From: an uncultured Muribaculaceae bacterium
GTDB taxonomy: Bacteria > Bacteroidota > Bacteroidia > Bacteroidales > Muribaculaceae
Assembly (NCBI GenBank): GCA_947177435.1
Contig: CAMWUM010000004.1
Span: 1 to 18,678, forward strand
DNA: 18,678 nt
Direction of reading: 5' to 3'
Shown here: piece by piece, positions 1 through 7,366 of the stretch
Layout: each line of letters starts with the position of its first letter
Numbering within the stretch: position 1 is the first letter of the stretch
Position numbers and translations under genes: made by a program
The notes under the pieces: generated by a model
The model's input: the letters and a program-made list of their open reading frames with translations, nothing else
What the model was told of the DNA's origin: nothing
Databases searched by the model: none

Positions 1-3000
1 GAGGATCGGGTTGAGCATGTCACCGTTGAACGCGATGTACGAGTCGGGATCGATCGTGAACTCCTTCTCCGAGCCTACGACGGGCAGCGTGTAGCGGGCG
101 AAGCCGCTGTTGATGTCGATGCGTCCCGTCAGGCGTCCGTCGCTGAGGGGCATCTGCGTATAGTTGACCGTGCCCTGGGGCTGCACCTGCACCTTGTCGC
201 GGGCGCTCGAGGGCAGATCCACCACCACGGTGACGCCGCTCTGGATGGTGAGTTGGGCGGTGAGCATCATAGTCATGGTTTCCTGCGTGAGCGAGTCGGC
301 CTGGGCCACCATGGCCGTGTCGGTGAAGTTGACGAACTTGACCATGTCGGTCTCGGCGGGCGACTGCAGGGCGTCGTCGGTGAATGCGAGGTTGTACGTC
401 ACGTTGGTGCCGGAGAGCACGGCCAGGTTGGCCTTGACGGACATAAACCGCATATTGCCCTTGGCCGTGGCGTCGAGGTCGATGTATCCCTTGCCGTAGA
501 GCGTGGCTCCGTGCGAGGCGCTGCGGGTGTTTACCACCATCATGTTCTTGGCGTTGAGGCTGAGGTCAAACGTCGGCGACGACATCGACTTGAGGTCGAC
601 TTGTCCGTTGAGGCGCAGCGGGTTCTCGTTGGCGCCCATCACAGCGAAGTCGTTGAACTGCACCAGATTGTCTTTGACCGGGATGCGCACCTCGGAGAAT
701 GCGTAGCTCGTGTTGGTCATATCGAGCTTCAGAGCGGCATCTTCAAAGTATATTTCGCCGTTGATGATAGGCTGCTCCGAGTCGCCGCTGATGAGCATTT
801 CGCCGTTGAGCGTGCCGGTCAAGCGGCCCGTGCCGGCGGGCAGGAACGGGTTGGCCACAGCCAGCGGGAACTTGATGAGCGAGAAATCGAGGTTGAACGG
901 CGACAGGGCCGTGCTGTCGTTGAGGTTGCCGGCAATCGTGGCCGTCTTCACGCCGTCGACAGTCAGGTCGGCCTTGGCGCGCACCATGCCGGCCGTGTTG
1001 GTCGACACGTCCATGTCGATGCCGAACGTGCCCACGCGCTCGCGGTTGTAGTACAGGTCGGTGAGCGATATCGTGCCGTTGCCCTGGATGTCGGATCCGC
1101 CTGACCAGCCCAGGCGCACGTCGGCCGAGAGGTCGCCGGATATTTCAGGCGCGAACGGGTTGATGGCCAGCCAGTCCTGCAGGCGCAGGTCTTCGATTTT
1201 GAGCACTACGTCGTTGTAGGCCGAGTCGGCCGAGGGCTCGGTGTAGAGCGCCAGGCTCGACTTTTCGCCGGTCATGCGCAGGTTGGCATCGATGCGCTTG
1301 GTGGGTATGTTGTACGAGATGAAATTGTCAAAATTGACCTGCCAGGGCTTGTATCCGATGGTGGGGCTGAGCGGGAACAGGCGTGCGTTGACCGTGGAGT
1401 CGGCCAGGGCCACGATGGCGCCGAGGTCGTAGCCGGTGGCTCCCTGCGAGTTCTTCTGCGACGCGCGCAGGGCCAACTGGTTGGTATTGAATATGCCGTT
1501 GAGGCGCAGATGGGCAAAATCATCGAGATTGCCCGGACGGTTGTCTACGGTCAGCAGCAGGTTGAGCCTGTCGGCGCGCTGGGTGATAGCCATGGCGGCC
1601 GTGTCGATGCGCATGTCGCCGGTGGTGAACTGTGTGGCCAGGCCGTGGAGGCTCAGGGTTGAGTCGTTGTCGGCCGTAAGCGACACGCGGCCCACGTGCA
1701 TCATGGTCTCTTTCAGGATGTCGTTGATGAGGTTGTTGCTGCCGGCTTCGAGGTCAAAAGCGAACTTGGGCATCGTCTTTTGCAGGGTGTCGACATGCAG
1801 CTGGTGCTCAGCCATCTGCTTGTCGAGCAGTACGGTGAGCCTGTCAACGCGGGCCATGATCGAGTCGAGGCTGTGGGGCAGCTCGGCGCGGGCGTGCAGG
1901 TCGCGGTTGGTGAGGAGGAACGATGTGAGCGTGTCGCTGGTGGCAAACTGGGCGTTGACGTCGCTTATGGAGTAGGTGGACGTCGGGGTGTCGAACGTCA
2001 GGTCGCGCAGCGTGGCGGTGGCCTCAATGTCCTTGAAGTCGGAGCTGATGCTGGCCTTGGCGTCGAGCGAGAGGGCGAGGTCGGCCTTATCCTGCGTCAT
2101 GTTGATGGCTTTCAGGTCGATATGGTCGCCGTCGAGCGAGACTGTCCAGTCATAAGTCGAGCCGGAGAGATTGCCCTCGGCCTGGAGATTGGCGTCCACG
2201 TCGCCGGTCTTGACGGCTGCGTCGACCTTGCCGTTGCCTCCGCTCAGATGGGCGGCGAGGGTGATGCCTGTGTAATCATAGCCGTTGTATTCCACCTGAG
2301 GCGCGTCGATGCTTACGTCTGCCACGGTCTTGTGGCTGAACAGGTCAAACCCGTGGCCCTTGGCGCTGACGTTGGCCGTCACGCGGCCAACGCCCATCTT
2401 GGGCATGAACGCCTGCACGGGGAACTTGTTGGTCCTCAGTGAGACATTGTACGACTCTACATTGCCGTTGTACTTGGCGTCGAGGGCCAGGCGGCCTTGC
2501 ATGGTGGCGGCGGTGAGTTTGGCGTCGATGGCGCCGCGGTCCATGAGCACGTTGCCGTCGAGGGTCAACGGCGGCACGGCCATGCCCGTGCCGGCCAGGA
2601 TGGGGGCAAAGGCGCTGGCGGCGTTGCCCACGCTGCCGTCAATGTAGATGCGGCCCGACATGCGCTCGGGCTCCATCATATTAGCTATGCGACCATGGGC
2701 GCGCATCTTGGCCACGCGGTTTATGGCTATCTCGGCCGTGTCGATGCCCAGGTCGGCCATCGAGCCCGAAATGCCGAGGCGCAAGTCGATCGCGTCATCG
2801 TTAAAGCCAAGCAGGTAAGGCTTGGCCACGGGGAACATCAGGCGCACGTCGCCCATGCCCAGGCCGCCCGAGGCAGTGAGCCCGACGGGCGCCGAGGCCA
2901 TGTCGCCCTCCATGCCCATGAATCCGTTGGCTTTGAGGGCAGAGGCGGCGGTGGCGATGTCGAAATTCTCAAACAGCATCTTGCCGCCGGCCATCGCGAA

Positions 3001-3999
3001 CGTGCCCGTGGCGTCGAGCGTCAGTCCGCAGCGCTCGGTGGCATGCAATTTCAGCGGCAGGGTGATGTCAGCCTGCTGGTTGTAGAAATCCTTGATTTGC
3101 AGGCTCATGTCATAGGCCTGTATGTATCCGAAATCGAGTCCGGGCTGCGGCTCGTAGCCCCGCGTAGTATACAGGGCCTCAGCCTCATTGATGTCGATAT
3201 TGTCGATTTTGATGGTCCACGGGGCCGTCTGCGCCGTATCGGCAGGAGCAGCCTCAGCAGGGGCAGCCTCAGTAGGCGGCGCGGCTATGTATGCGGCCTG
3301 CAGTCGGCTGGCATCAAAATCCTTGAGCGTTATGGTCTGGCCTTTTAGGTCGATGGTTCCGTCGCGCAGTTCGCCCACGCCGATGGTGGCGCCCAGCGAG
3401 TCGATCAGCGGCTCCATGGCCATGCGGTAAGTGAAATCATTGAGGCGCAGGCGAGTAATGTCGATGGTCATATCCATCTGCGACTCTGACGGCGGCGTAG
3501 CCACAGTGTCGGGCTTGCTCACCAGCGAAACCGACGCATGGCTCAGCTGGCCGTCGTCGATGCCGATTTTGAGGGGGATGAGGCCTACCGTGGCAGGCTT
3601 GATGTCGACCGTGTCGGCCTTTATAACCATCATCATCAGCGAGTCGGCATTGCCCATCTGGTAATGCAGGTCGTTGACACTAAGGTGGTTGACTCCTACC
3701 TCGCCGATGAGCAGAGGCAGAAGCGAGATGTCGGCGTCGGCTTTGCTGACGGCCACGAGCGTGTCGCCGTCCTGAGCCATCATCAGGCCCTCGACGCTCA
3801 ACCGCATCGGCAACCGCAACGAAAACTTGTCGAGACGCATCTCAATGCCGGGCTGGTTGTTGAGCACATGCACGGCCGCCTCGCGCATCTTATCCTGCGC
3901 CCATGGCGAATACAGAAGCATCACGAGCGCCGTCACAAGCAATGCCACCCCTATGCCAATCCACAGGAGCGCGCGCAATATCATACCGACGGCTTTCAT
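1..3999 (-). CDS. tamB: TamB-like translocation/assembly module protein (3' end outside window)
   Basis: This is one uninterrupted minus-strand frame of 1333 codons. I read the whole left part of it in triplets and found no stop, and it continues past the left edge. The N-terminus (MKAVGMILRALLWIGIGVAL) is a single membrane anchor at about residues 7-30, followed by the AsmA/TamB-type start of a periplasmic domain. Residues 230-250 are an Ala/Pro/Glu/Thr-rich linker, and the rest is the repetitive beta-rich pattern typical of TamB. Near the edge, residues about 1300-1333 (RYTLPVVGSEKEFTI, then SYIAFNGDMLNPIL) match the conserved C-terminal TamB (DUF490) signature. Perhaps 100-250 residues are therefore missing. 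The family forms a hydrophobic groove between inner and outer membranes, implicated in phospholipid transport and outer-membrane biogenesis. ATG at 3999 was chosen because the upstream ATG at 4016 hits a stop after three codons. It lies last in a probable operon with the small membrane protein and the S41 peptidase. Confidence 0.88.
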   Translation of the reverse strand, partial: MKAVGMILRALLWIGIGVALLVTALVMLLYSPWAQDKMREAAVHVLNNQPGIEMRLDKFSLRLPMRLSVEGLMMAQDGDTLVAVSKADADISLLPLLIGEVGVNHLSVNDLHYQMGNADSLMMMVIKADTVDIKPATVGLIPLKIGIDDGQLSHASVSLVSKPDTVATPPSESQMDMTIDITRLRLNDFTYRMAMEPLIDSLGATIGVGELRDGTIDLKGQTITLKDFDASRLQAAYIAAPPTEAAPAEAAPADTAQTAPWTIKIDNIDINEAEALYTTRGYEPQPGLDFGYIQAYDMSLQIKDFYNQQADITLPLKLHATERCGLTLDATGTFAMAGGKMLFENFDIATAASALKANGFMGMEGDMASAPVGLTASGGLGMGDVRLMFPVAKPYLLGFNDDAIDLRLGISGSMADLGIDTAEIAINRVAKMRAHGRIANMMEPERMSGRIYIDGSVGNAASAFAPILAGTGMAVPPLTLDGNVLMDRGAIDAKLTAATMQGRLALDAKYNGNVESYNVSLRTNKFPVQAFMPKMGVGRVTANVSAKGHGFDLFSHKTVADVSIDAPQVEYNGYDYTGITLAAHLSGGNGKVDAAVKTGDVDANLQAEGNLSGSTYDWTVSLDGDHIDLKAINMTQDKADLALSLDAKASISSDFKDIEATATLRDLTFDTPTSTYSISDVNAQFATSDTLTSFLLTNRDLHARAELPHSLDSIMARVDRLTVLLDKQMAEHQLHVDTLQKTMPKFAFDLEAGSNNLINDILKETMMHVGRVSLTADNDSTLSLHGLATQFTTGDMRIDTAAMAITQRADRLNLLLTVDNRPGNLDDFAHLRLNGIFNTNQLALRASQKNSQGATGYDLGAIVALADSTVNARLFPLSPTIGYKPWQVNFDNFISYNIPTKRIDANLRMTGEKSSLALYTEPSADSAYNDVVLKIEDLRLQDWLAINPFAPEISGDLSADVRLGWSGGSDIQGNGTISLTDLYYNRERVGTFGIDMDVSTNTAGMVRAKADLTVDGVKTATIAGNLNDSTALSPFNLDFSLIKFPLAVANPFLPAGTGRLTGTLNGEMLISGDSEQPIINGEIYFEDAALKLDMTNTSYAFSEVRIPVKDNLVQFNDFAVMGANENPLRLNGQVDLKSMSSPTFDLSLNAKNMMVVNTRSASHGATLYGKGYIDLDATAKGNMRFMSVKANLAVLSGTNVTYNLAFTDDALQSPAETDMVKFVNFTDTAMVAQADSLTQETMTMMLTAQLTIQSGVTVVVDLPSSARDKVQVQPQGTVNYTQMPLSDGRLTGRIDINSGFARYTLPVVGSEKEFTIDPDSYIAFNGDMLNPIL

Positions 4000-4024
4000 C
4001 ACTTTCACTTGACCATCAGTTAGT

Positions 4025-4384
4025 TTATTCAATCATATAGCCGAGGGCGCGGTTCTGCTCGACACGCTCCTTGTACTTCTTGTTAAACACCCCGTAGAGC
4101 ACCCAGAAGGCAATGGCAAAGGGCAATACCTCCAGCAGGATGACAGCAGAACCAATAGTCGAATAGAGTGGACGTATATCTATCCCGGGCACGGAGCCTG
4201 TGTCTAAGGCGTTACCTACCGCTATCATATAAATGATTGAGATGGGGATGCTCACGGTATTGACAATCGCCAACACCAAGAACACAATCTTAAGCGTCTT
4301 AAAAGGCTGAAGCGAAACGGGTTTGGGTTGCGGCTGGCCATAGTATTGGTCCTGCTGACTGTAATAATCTTTATATTGGTTCAT
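4025..4384 (-). CDS. small two-helix membrane protein of unknown function
   Basis: This encodes a 119-residue protein that I do not recognise. Residues 1-27 are a polar tail rich in Tyr, Gln and Pro (YYSQQDQYYGQPQPKP), probably disordered. Two hydrophobic segments follow at about 33-58 and 78-100. The C-terminal tail is charged (NKKYKERVEQNR). The layout resembles short Bacteroidota membrane proteins of unknown role with a Q/Y/P-rich N-terminus. It sits 44 bases downstream of the S41 peptidase and 25 bases upstream of the TamB-like gene on the same strand, so co-transcription is likely. A link to envelope assembly is inference from position only. Its base composition is visibly more AT-rich than the neighbouring genes. 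ATG at 4384 is the first in-frame start and the hydrophobic pattern supports real coding. Confidence 0.7.
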   Translation of the reverse strand: MNQYKDYYSQQDQYYGQPQPKPVSLQPFKTLKIVFLVLAIVNTVSIPISIIYMIAVGNALDTGSVPGIDIRPLYSTIGSAVILLEVLPFAIAFWVLYGVFNKKYKERVEQNRALGYMIE

Positions 4385-4428
4385 AAATTAAATAGTTGAT
4401 ATAATGTTAAAACATATTTAGCGCCGAT

Positions 4429-5460
4429 TTAGTTTGGCCAATTGTTGAGGATTTCGATGGCGCGGTCGATCATAGTGTCGTGGCCCGAGAGGGCTGCGAC
4501 GGGGTCGAGGTCGACGACGCATCCGGGCGATGGGTCGATGCCGCCCTCGGTGCTCTGGCCGCGGGCGTCGAGGATCGACACCGACGACATGCGCACGCTC
4601 CAGCCGCAGGGCAGCTCCATGTTGAGCGGCATGCCGCTGCCACCACCGGTGCGGGCGCCCACAATCTTGACGTTGGGCAAGTAACGCACCACCGACACGA
4701 AATTGTTGGCGGCGCTGAACGTCGACCGATTGACCAGCACCACCGTCGGCTTGGCCCACGCGATGTTGGGCTGCGGCACGGGGTCGAAATAGTATGCGAA
4801 CGGCTCCGACACGTCATTGTGGCCGGGGCCCGTCTTGTTGACCATATATCCGGCCAGGGTGCGCTCGCGCAGCAGGCGGCGCGCCAAATCCTTGGCGTAA
4901 TCCATGCTGCCGCCGCCGTTGTCACGCAGGTCGATAATCAGGCCCGTGCACAGGCTGAAATACGAGAGAATGGCGTCGAGATTGCCCGAACCGAGCCCCG
5001 AGGCAAACGACGGATAGCGCACGTAGCCGATGTTCTCATTCAGCACATTGTACTGCACCGCGCCGAGCCTATGGCAGTCAAAGCCAAGGTAATACTGCTC
5101 AACGAGCCTCTCGTCGAAGTTTTGCGGATAGTCGCTCCACCAACGCGTGTAGTAACTGGTGTTGAAGCCCGACGACAGATTGACGTGGCCGTCCTGCAAT
5201 TCGTCAAGCATCTCGGCGCACACCTCGAACAGCATAGCCGACGGCATGCCATTGTAGACGCGCTCACCGTACTTCACCCGGCAGGCATCCCAATCCACGC
5301 CCTTCTGCTCAAAAAAGCAATAATGCTCGTCGACCACGGTCCACAAGGCCTCGAAATTGCCCTGCGCGTCGTTGTCCCATTCCTCCACTTCGTGGCAGGC
5401 CACGCACGCCAACGCGGGAAGCGCCCATATAAAAATATTGAAGAAAAAACGTTTGCACAT
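4429..5460 (-). CDS. S41-family serine peptidase, putative lipoprotein
   Basis: This 343-residue protein has an N-terminal hydrophobic signal (FFFNIFIWALPALAC) with candidate lipobox cysteines C19 or C22, so it is probably a lipoprotein facing the periplasm or outer membrane. The C-terminal processing/tricorn (S41) peptidase core is recognisable. It shows D90-G91-H92-V93, the strand GLIIDLRDNGGG (173-184), the nucleophile region NRSTFSAANNF (244-254, likely nucleophile S249), GARTGGGSG (268-276) and an E305-G-G-I-D-P segment. The Lys of CtpA/Tsp-type enzymes, expected near residue 274, is absent. A tricorn-like Ser/His/Glu arrangement (S249, H92, perhaps E305) is therefore more likely than a Ser-Lys dyad; that assignment is inference. 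No clear PDZ domain is seen, and the protein is short for a processing protease. ATG at 5460 is the only usable start, since an in-frame stop lies five codons upstream. It diverges from the kinase-like gene and leads the TamB-side gene group. Confidence 0.87.
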   Translation of the reverse strand: MCKRFFFNIFIWALPALACVACHEVEEWDNDAQGNFEALWTVVDEHYCFFEQKGVDWDACRVKYGERVYNGMPSAMLFEVCAEMLDELQDGHVNLSSGFNTSYYTRWWSDYPQNFDERLVEQYYLGFDCHRLGAVQYNVLNENIGYVRYPSFASGLGSGNLDAILSYFSLCTGLIIDLRDNGGGSMDYAKDLARRLLRERTLAGYMVNKTGPGHNDVSEPFAYYFDPVPQPNIAWAKPTVVLVNRSTFSAANNFVSVVRYLPNVKIVGARTGGGSGMPLNMELPCGWSVRMSSVSILDARGQSTEGGIDPSPGCVVDLDPVAALSGHDTMIDRAIEILNNWPN

Positions 5461-5461
5461 A

Positions 5462-5498
5462 CCTCCGCAAAGTTAGCCATTTTTTCCCGCTGCGGAGG
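5462..5498. repeat. 8-bp perfect inverted repeat upstream of the S41 gene
   Basis: CCTCCGCA (5462-5469) pairs exactly with TGCGGAGG (5491-5498) across a 21-base spacer. The left arm ends one base before the S41 start codon and overlaps its candidate -7 element. It could be an operator half-site pair or a 5' hairpin. Chance occurrence cannot be excluded for 8-bp arms in a GC-rich genome. Confidence 0.45.
5468..5475 (-). promoter_or_regulatory. candidate -7 element for the S41 gene
   Basis: On the minus strand the bases read TAACTTTG, a full match to the Bacteroidota -7 consensus TAnnTTTG. No TTTG is found 19-21 bases upstream, so the -33 element is missing. Transcription from here would begin almost at the start codon (5460), giving a leaderless or near-leaderless mRNA. 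This is unusual, and it lowers confidence. Confidence 0.3.
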
Positions 5499-5535
5499 CT
5501 TGAGTAAGAAAATTTTGCAGAAATTTAGAAAAAAT

Positions 5536-5566
5536 TTTGTCGTTAAGCGAAAATTTCGTAATTTTG
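5536..5566 (+). promoter_or_regulatory. Bacteroidota-type sigma-70 promoter for the kinase-like gene
   Basis: TTTG at 5536-5539 (-33) is followed after exactly 19 bases by TAATTTTG at 5559-5566 (-7). This matches the primary sigma factor consensus TTTG-N19-21-TAnnTTTG known from Bacteroides. The predicted transcription start is near 5573, giving a leader of about 40 bases before the ATG at 5614. The region is AT-rich, in contrast to the flanking coding DNA. Confidence 0.72.
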
Positions 5567-5613
5567 TGTCATTATTTAACCTAATACCCCCATTCAAGAC
5601 TCAAAACAGACCT

Positions 5614-6456
5614 ATGATACTTATAGCCGCCAGCAGCAGCACTCACACAGATTGGGCTCTATTCGGCCCTGAGGGGCCAACACTTACAGCCGTGACAGGT
5701 GGCATCAATCCGTATTTCATGTCGCGCCGCGAGATTTCGCACATCATCCGCCTGGAGCTGCCAATCGAGTTTTTCAAGCACCGCTGGCACAAGGTTTATT
5801 TTTATGGATCGGGATGCGCCGACGAGGACAAGATACATACCGTGAAGTCCTCGCTCGTGGCCCAGTTCCACACGGCCGTCGACGTGGAGAGCAACCTCCT
5901 GGGCGTGGCCCGAAGCATGCTCGGCCAAGAGCCGGGCATCGTGTGCATCCTCTCAATCGGTTCCAACTCATGCATGTACGACGGCCACGCCATCACTCAC
6001 AACGTCCGCCCCGGCGGATACATCCTCGGCGACGAGGGCTCAAATGCATTTCTGGGCAAGCGCCTGGTGGCCGACATCATTAAGGAAGTGGCGCCCAAGG
6101 AGGTTGCCGACAGATTTTTCTCCCAATTCGAAACATCGGCCAACGCCATCTTCGACCGCGTATATTCCCACCCCAGGGCCAACCTGCTGCTGTCGTCGTA
6201 CTCTGACTTTCTGCAAGAAAATCTCGACCTCGACTACTGCCGGACGCTGGTCTACGAAAGTTTCATGGCATTCTTCAAGCGCAACGTCGCAAATTACGAT
6301 TACAAGTCGTATCCCGTGTCATTCACTGGGCGCACCTGCATCGCTTACAGCGACATCCTGCATCAGGCAGCTGCCGATTTCGGCATCCGCATCCACAAGA
6401 TACGCGCCAGCGCCCTCCCGGGCCTCATTGAGTATCACTCTCTGTCTGAGAATTGA
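5614..6456 (+). CDS. BadF/BadG/BcrA/BcrD ATPase-family (N-acetylglucosamine kinase-like) protein, possibly catalytically degenerate
   Basis: This encodes 280 residues with the ASKHA fold of the BadF / N-acetylglucosamine kinase family. The open frame continues upstream antisense to the S41 gene, but ATG 5614 starts the recognisable domain (MILIAASSSTHTDW) and follows a good promoter. Family motifs are present but altered. The phosphate-1 loop, usually DSGSTKTDW or DGGGTKT, reads ASSSTHTDW, so the leading Asp is A6 and the Lys is H11. The segment usually written SDLLGAAR reads SNLLGVAR, so the catalytic-base Asp is N94. The phosphate-2 GTGSNS reads SIGSNS (114-119). GYILGDEGS (135-143) and the C-terminal PGLIEYH (269-275) are intact. 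Active relatives phosphorylate GlcNAc or similar sugars for cell-wall recycling. With these substitutions a regulatory or binding role is possible; this is inference. The 3' end overlaps convergent queG by 32 bases. Confidence 0.85.
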   Translation: MILIAASSSTHTDWALFGPEGPTLTAVTGGINPYFMSRREISHIIRLELPIEFFKHRWHKVYFYGSGCADEDKIHTVKSSLVAQFHTAVDVESNLLGVARSMLGQEPGIVCILSIGSNSCMYDGHAITHNVRPGGYILGDEGSNAFLGKRLVADIIKEVAPKEVADRFFSQFETSANAIFDRVYSHPRANLLLSSYSDFLQENLDLDYCRTLVYESFMAFFKRNVANYDYKSYPVSFTGRTCIAYSDILHQAAADFGIRIHKIRASALPGLIEYHSLSEN

Positions 6457-7366
6457 TCCACTCTGCATTGCGAAGCAGCTGAGCCAGCGGTACGCGGCGC
6501 ATAGCGCTGTGCGCCACCAGTTTGCGGTAATGTGAGGAGGTCATGTGAGCGATATCAGAGTTATCGGCCTTTTTTGAGACCTCTAATAACTCTGATATCT
6601 CTGATATCGCCTCCTCTGAAATCGCCCTTGATGCCTGCCCGCAGTGCGGGCAAGCATCAAGGCAGGAGTCACAGCCGTAGAGCATGCCGCCGAGGTTGGC
6701 GCCGGCGGGGAGCGGGCCGCGATGCTCGATTGTGAGGTACGACACGCAGCGGCGGGCGTCGCAGCCTCCAAACCCGTCGAGGGCCGAACCGGGACATGCT
6801 CGCACGCAGGCCTGGCAGCCGCCGCACGTCAGCGTGCACGGCTCGTCAGGGTCTACGGCACCGGTCCACAGCAACTCGCCCAGGAAAAACCGACTGCCGG
6901 CGCCGGGGATTATCAACTGATTATTTACACCTACAAAGCCGATGCCGGCCTGCTGCGCCCAGTAGCGCTCACGGATAGGCGCGGTGTCGACGCAAGCGCG
7001 AGTTGAGCCACCGTAATTCTCTTCAACCCACTGCCCCAGGCGCTTGAGCCTGTCCTTTACCCAGTAATGGTAATCCTCGCCGTAGGCATAGCTGGCGATG
7101 GGTCCGGGGTGCCGGGCCGCGTAAGGAAACGCGCAGCTGATCACCGTGCGCGCGCCGTCGAGCAGCAGGCGCGGGTCGTCGCGCTCGTCGAGATACTTGG
7201 CGCAGTAGGCCATCTCGCCGTGGCATCCGGCATCAATCCAGCGGCGATACAGCGCAGCGGCCTCGCCGCTCACCTTTTGGGCGAGGGCGAAGCCGCTGCG
7301 GTAGGCGCCAAGCTCGATGGCTTTATGGCGGATTGACTCTTTCAAATGGCTGATTCGATGGCCCAT
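6425..7366 (-). CDS. queG: epoxyqueuosine reductase (tRNA modification)
   Basis: This 313-residue cytosolic iron-sulfur and cobalamin enzyme catalyses the last step of queuosine synthesis, reducing epoxyqueuosine to queuosine in tRNA. Visible are the DTAPIRERYWA segment (127-137) with the presumed catalytic Asp D127, the GIGFVGVNNQLI segment (141-152), and two 4Fe-4S motifs. The first is C181-x2-C184-x2-C187-x3-C191-P. The second is GC232DSC235LDAC239P, with C207 (RRCVSYLTIE) as the extra ligand. Length is in the short class usual for Bacteroidota. Two departures stand out. The conserved Lys in GW.GKN is V147. The CPWNR that normally follows the last cysteine is CPHCG, followed by an odd Ser/Glu/Ile-rich linker (246-272) that coincides with inverted repeats in the DNA. 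The helical tail SSHYRKLVAHSAMRRVPLAQLLRN resumes the family pattern. ATG 7366 lies inside the end of the upstream PII-like gene (25-base overlap), implying translational coupling. Confidence 0.9.
   Translation of the reverse strand: MGHRISHLKESIRHKAIELGAYRSGFALAQKVSGEAAALYRRWIDAGCHGEMAYCAKYLDERDDPRLLLDGARTVISCAFPYAARHPGPIASYAYGEDYHYWVKDRLKRLGQWVEENYGGSTRACVDTAPIRERYWAQQAGIGFVGVNNQLIIPGAGSRFFLGELLWTGAVDPDEPCTLTCGGCQACVRACPGSALDGFGGCDARRCVSYLTIEHRGPLPAGANLGGMLYGCDSCLDACPHCGQASRAISEEAISEISELLEVSKKADNSDIAHMTSSHYRKLVAHSAMRRVPLAQLLRNAEWINSQTESDTQ
6551..6599. repeat. 14-bp perfect inverted repeat inside queG
   Basis: GATATCAGAGTTAT (6551-6564) pairs exactly with ATAACTCTGATATC (6586-6599) over a 21-base spacer that contains a run of seven T. 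A second copy of TCTGATATC overlaps the right arm one base on, ending in TCTGATATCGC at 6600-6610. The arms are AT-rich within a GC-rich gene and encode the Ser/Glu/Ile-rich linker of QueG. Confidence 0.8.
6626..6662. repeat. 17-bp near-perfect hairpin inside queG at the second Fe-S motif
   Basis: CCTTGATGCCTGCCCGC (6626-6642) and GCGGGCAAGCATCAAGG (6646-6662) are reverse complements at 16 of 17 positions, separated by only three bases (AGT). On the coding strand the right arm encodes LDAC-P of the conserved cluster motif. The left arm, read next, encodes GQASR in place of the usual WNR-type residues. This looks like a local inverted duplication of the cluster-coding DNA. Confidence 0.82.

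Noticed and set aside
3230..3290. Short repeated GCAGCCTCAG units within the TamB-like gene
   Set aside because: They encode an Ala/Pro/Glu linker (EAAPAEAAPA). This is ordinary low-complexity coding repetition rather than a separate element.
253..3348. Several plus-strand open frames opposite the TamB-like gene
   Set aside because: The minus-strand frame is continuous and carries TamB motifs. The plus frames are Gly/His/Val-rich shadows.
4480..5613. Upstream extension of the kinase-like frame
   Set aside because: These 378 extra codons are antisense to the S41 gene and look non-protein-like. The domain begins at ATG 5614 just after a good promoter.
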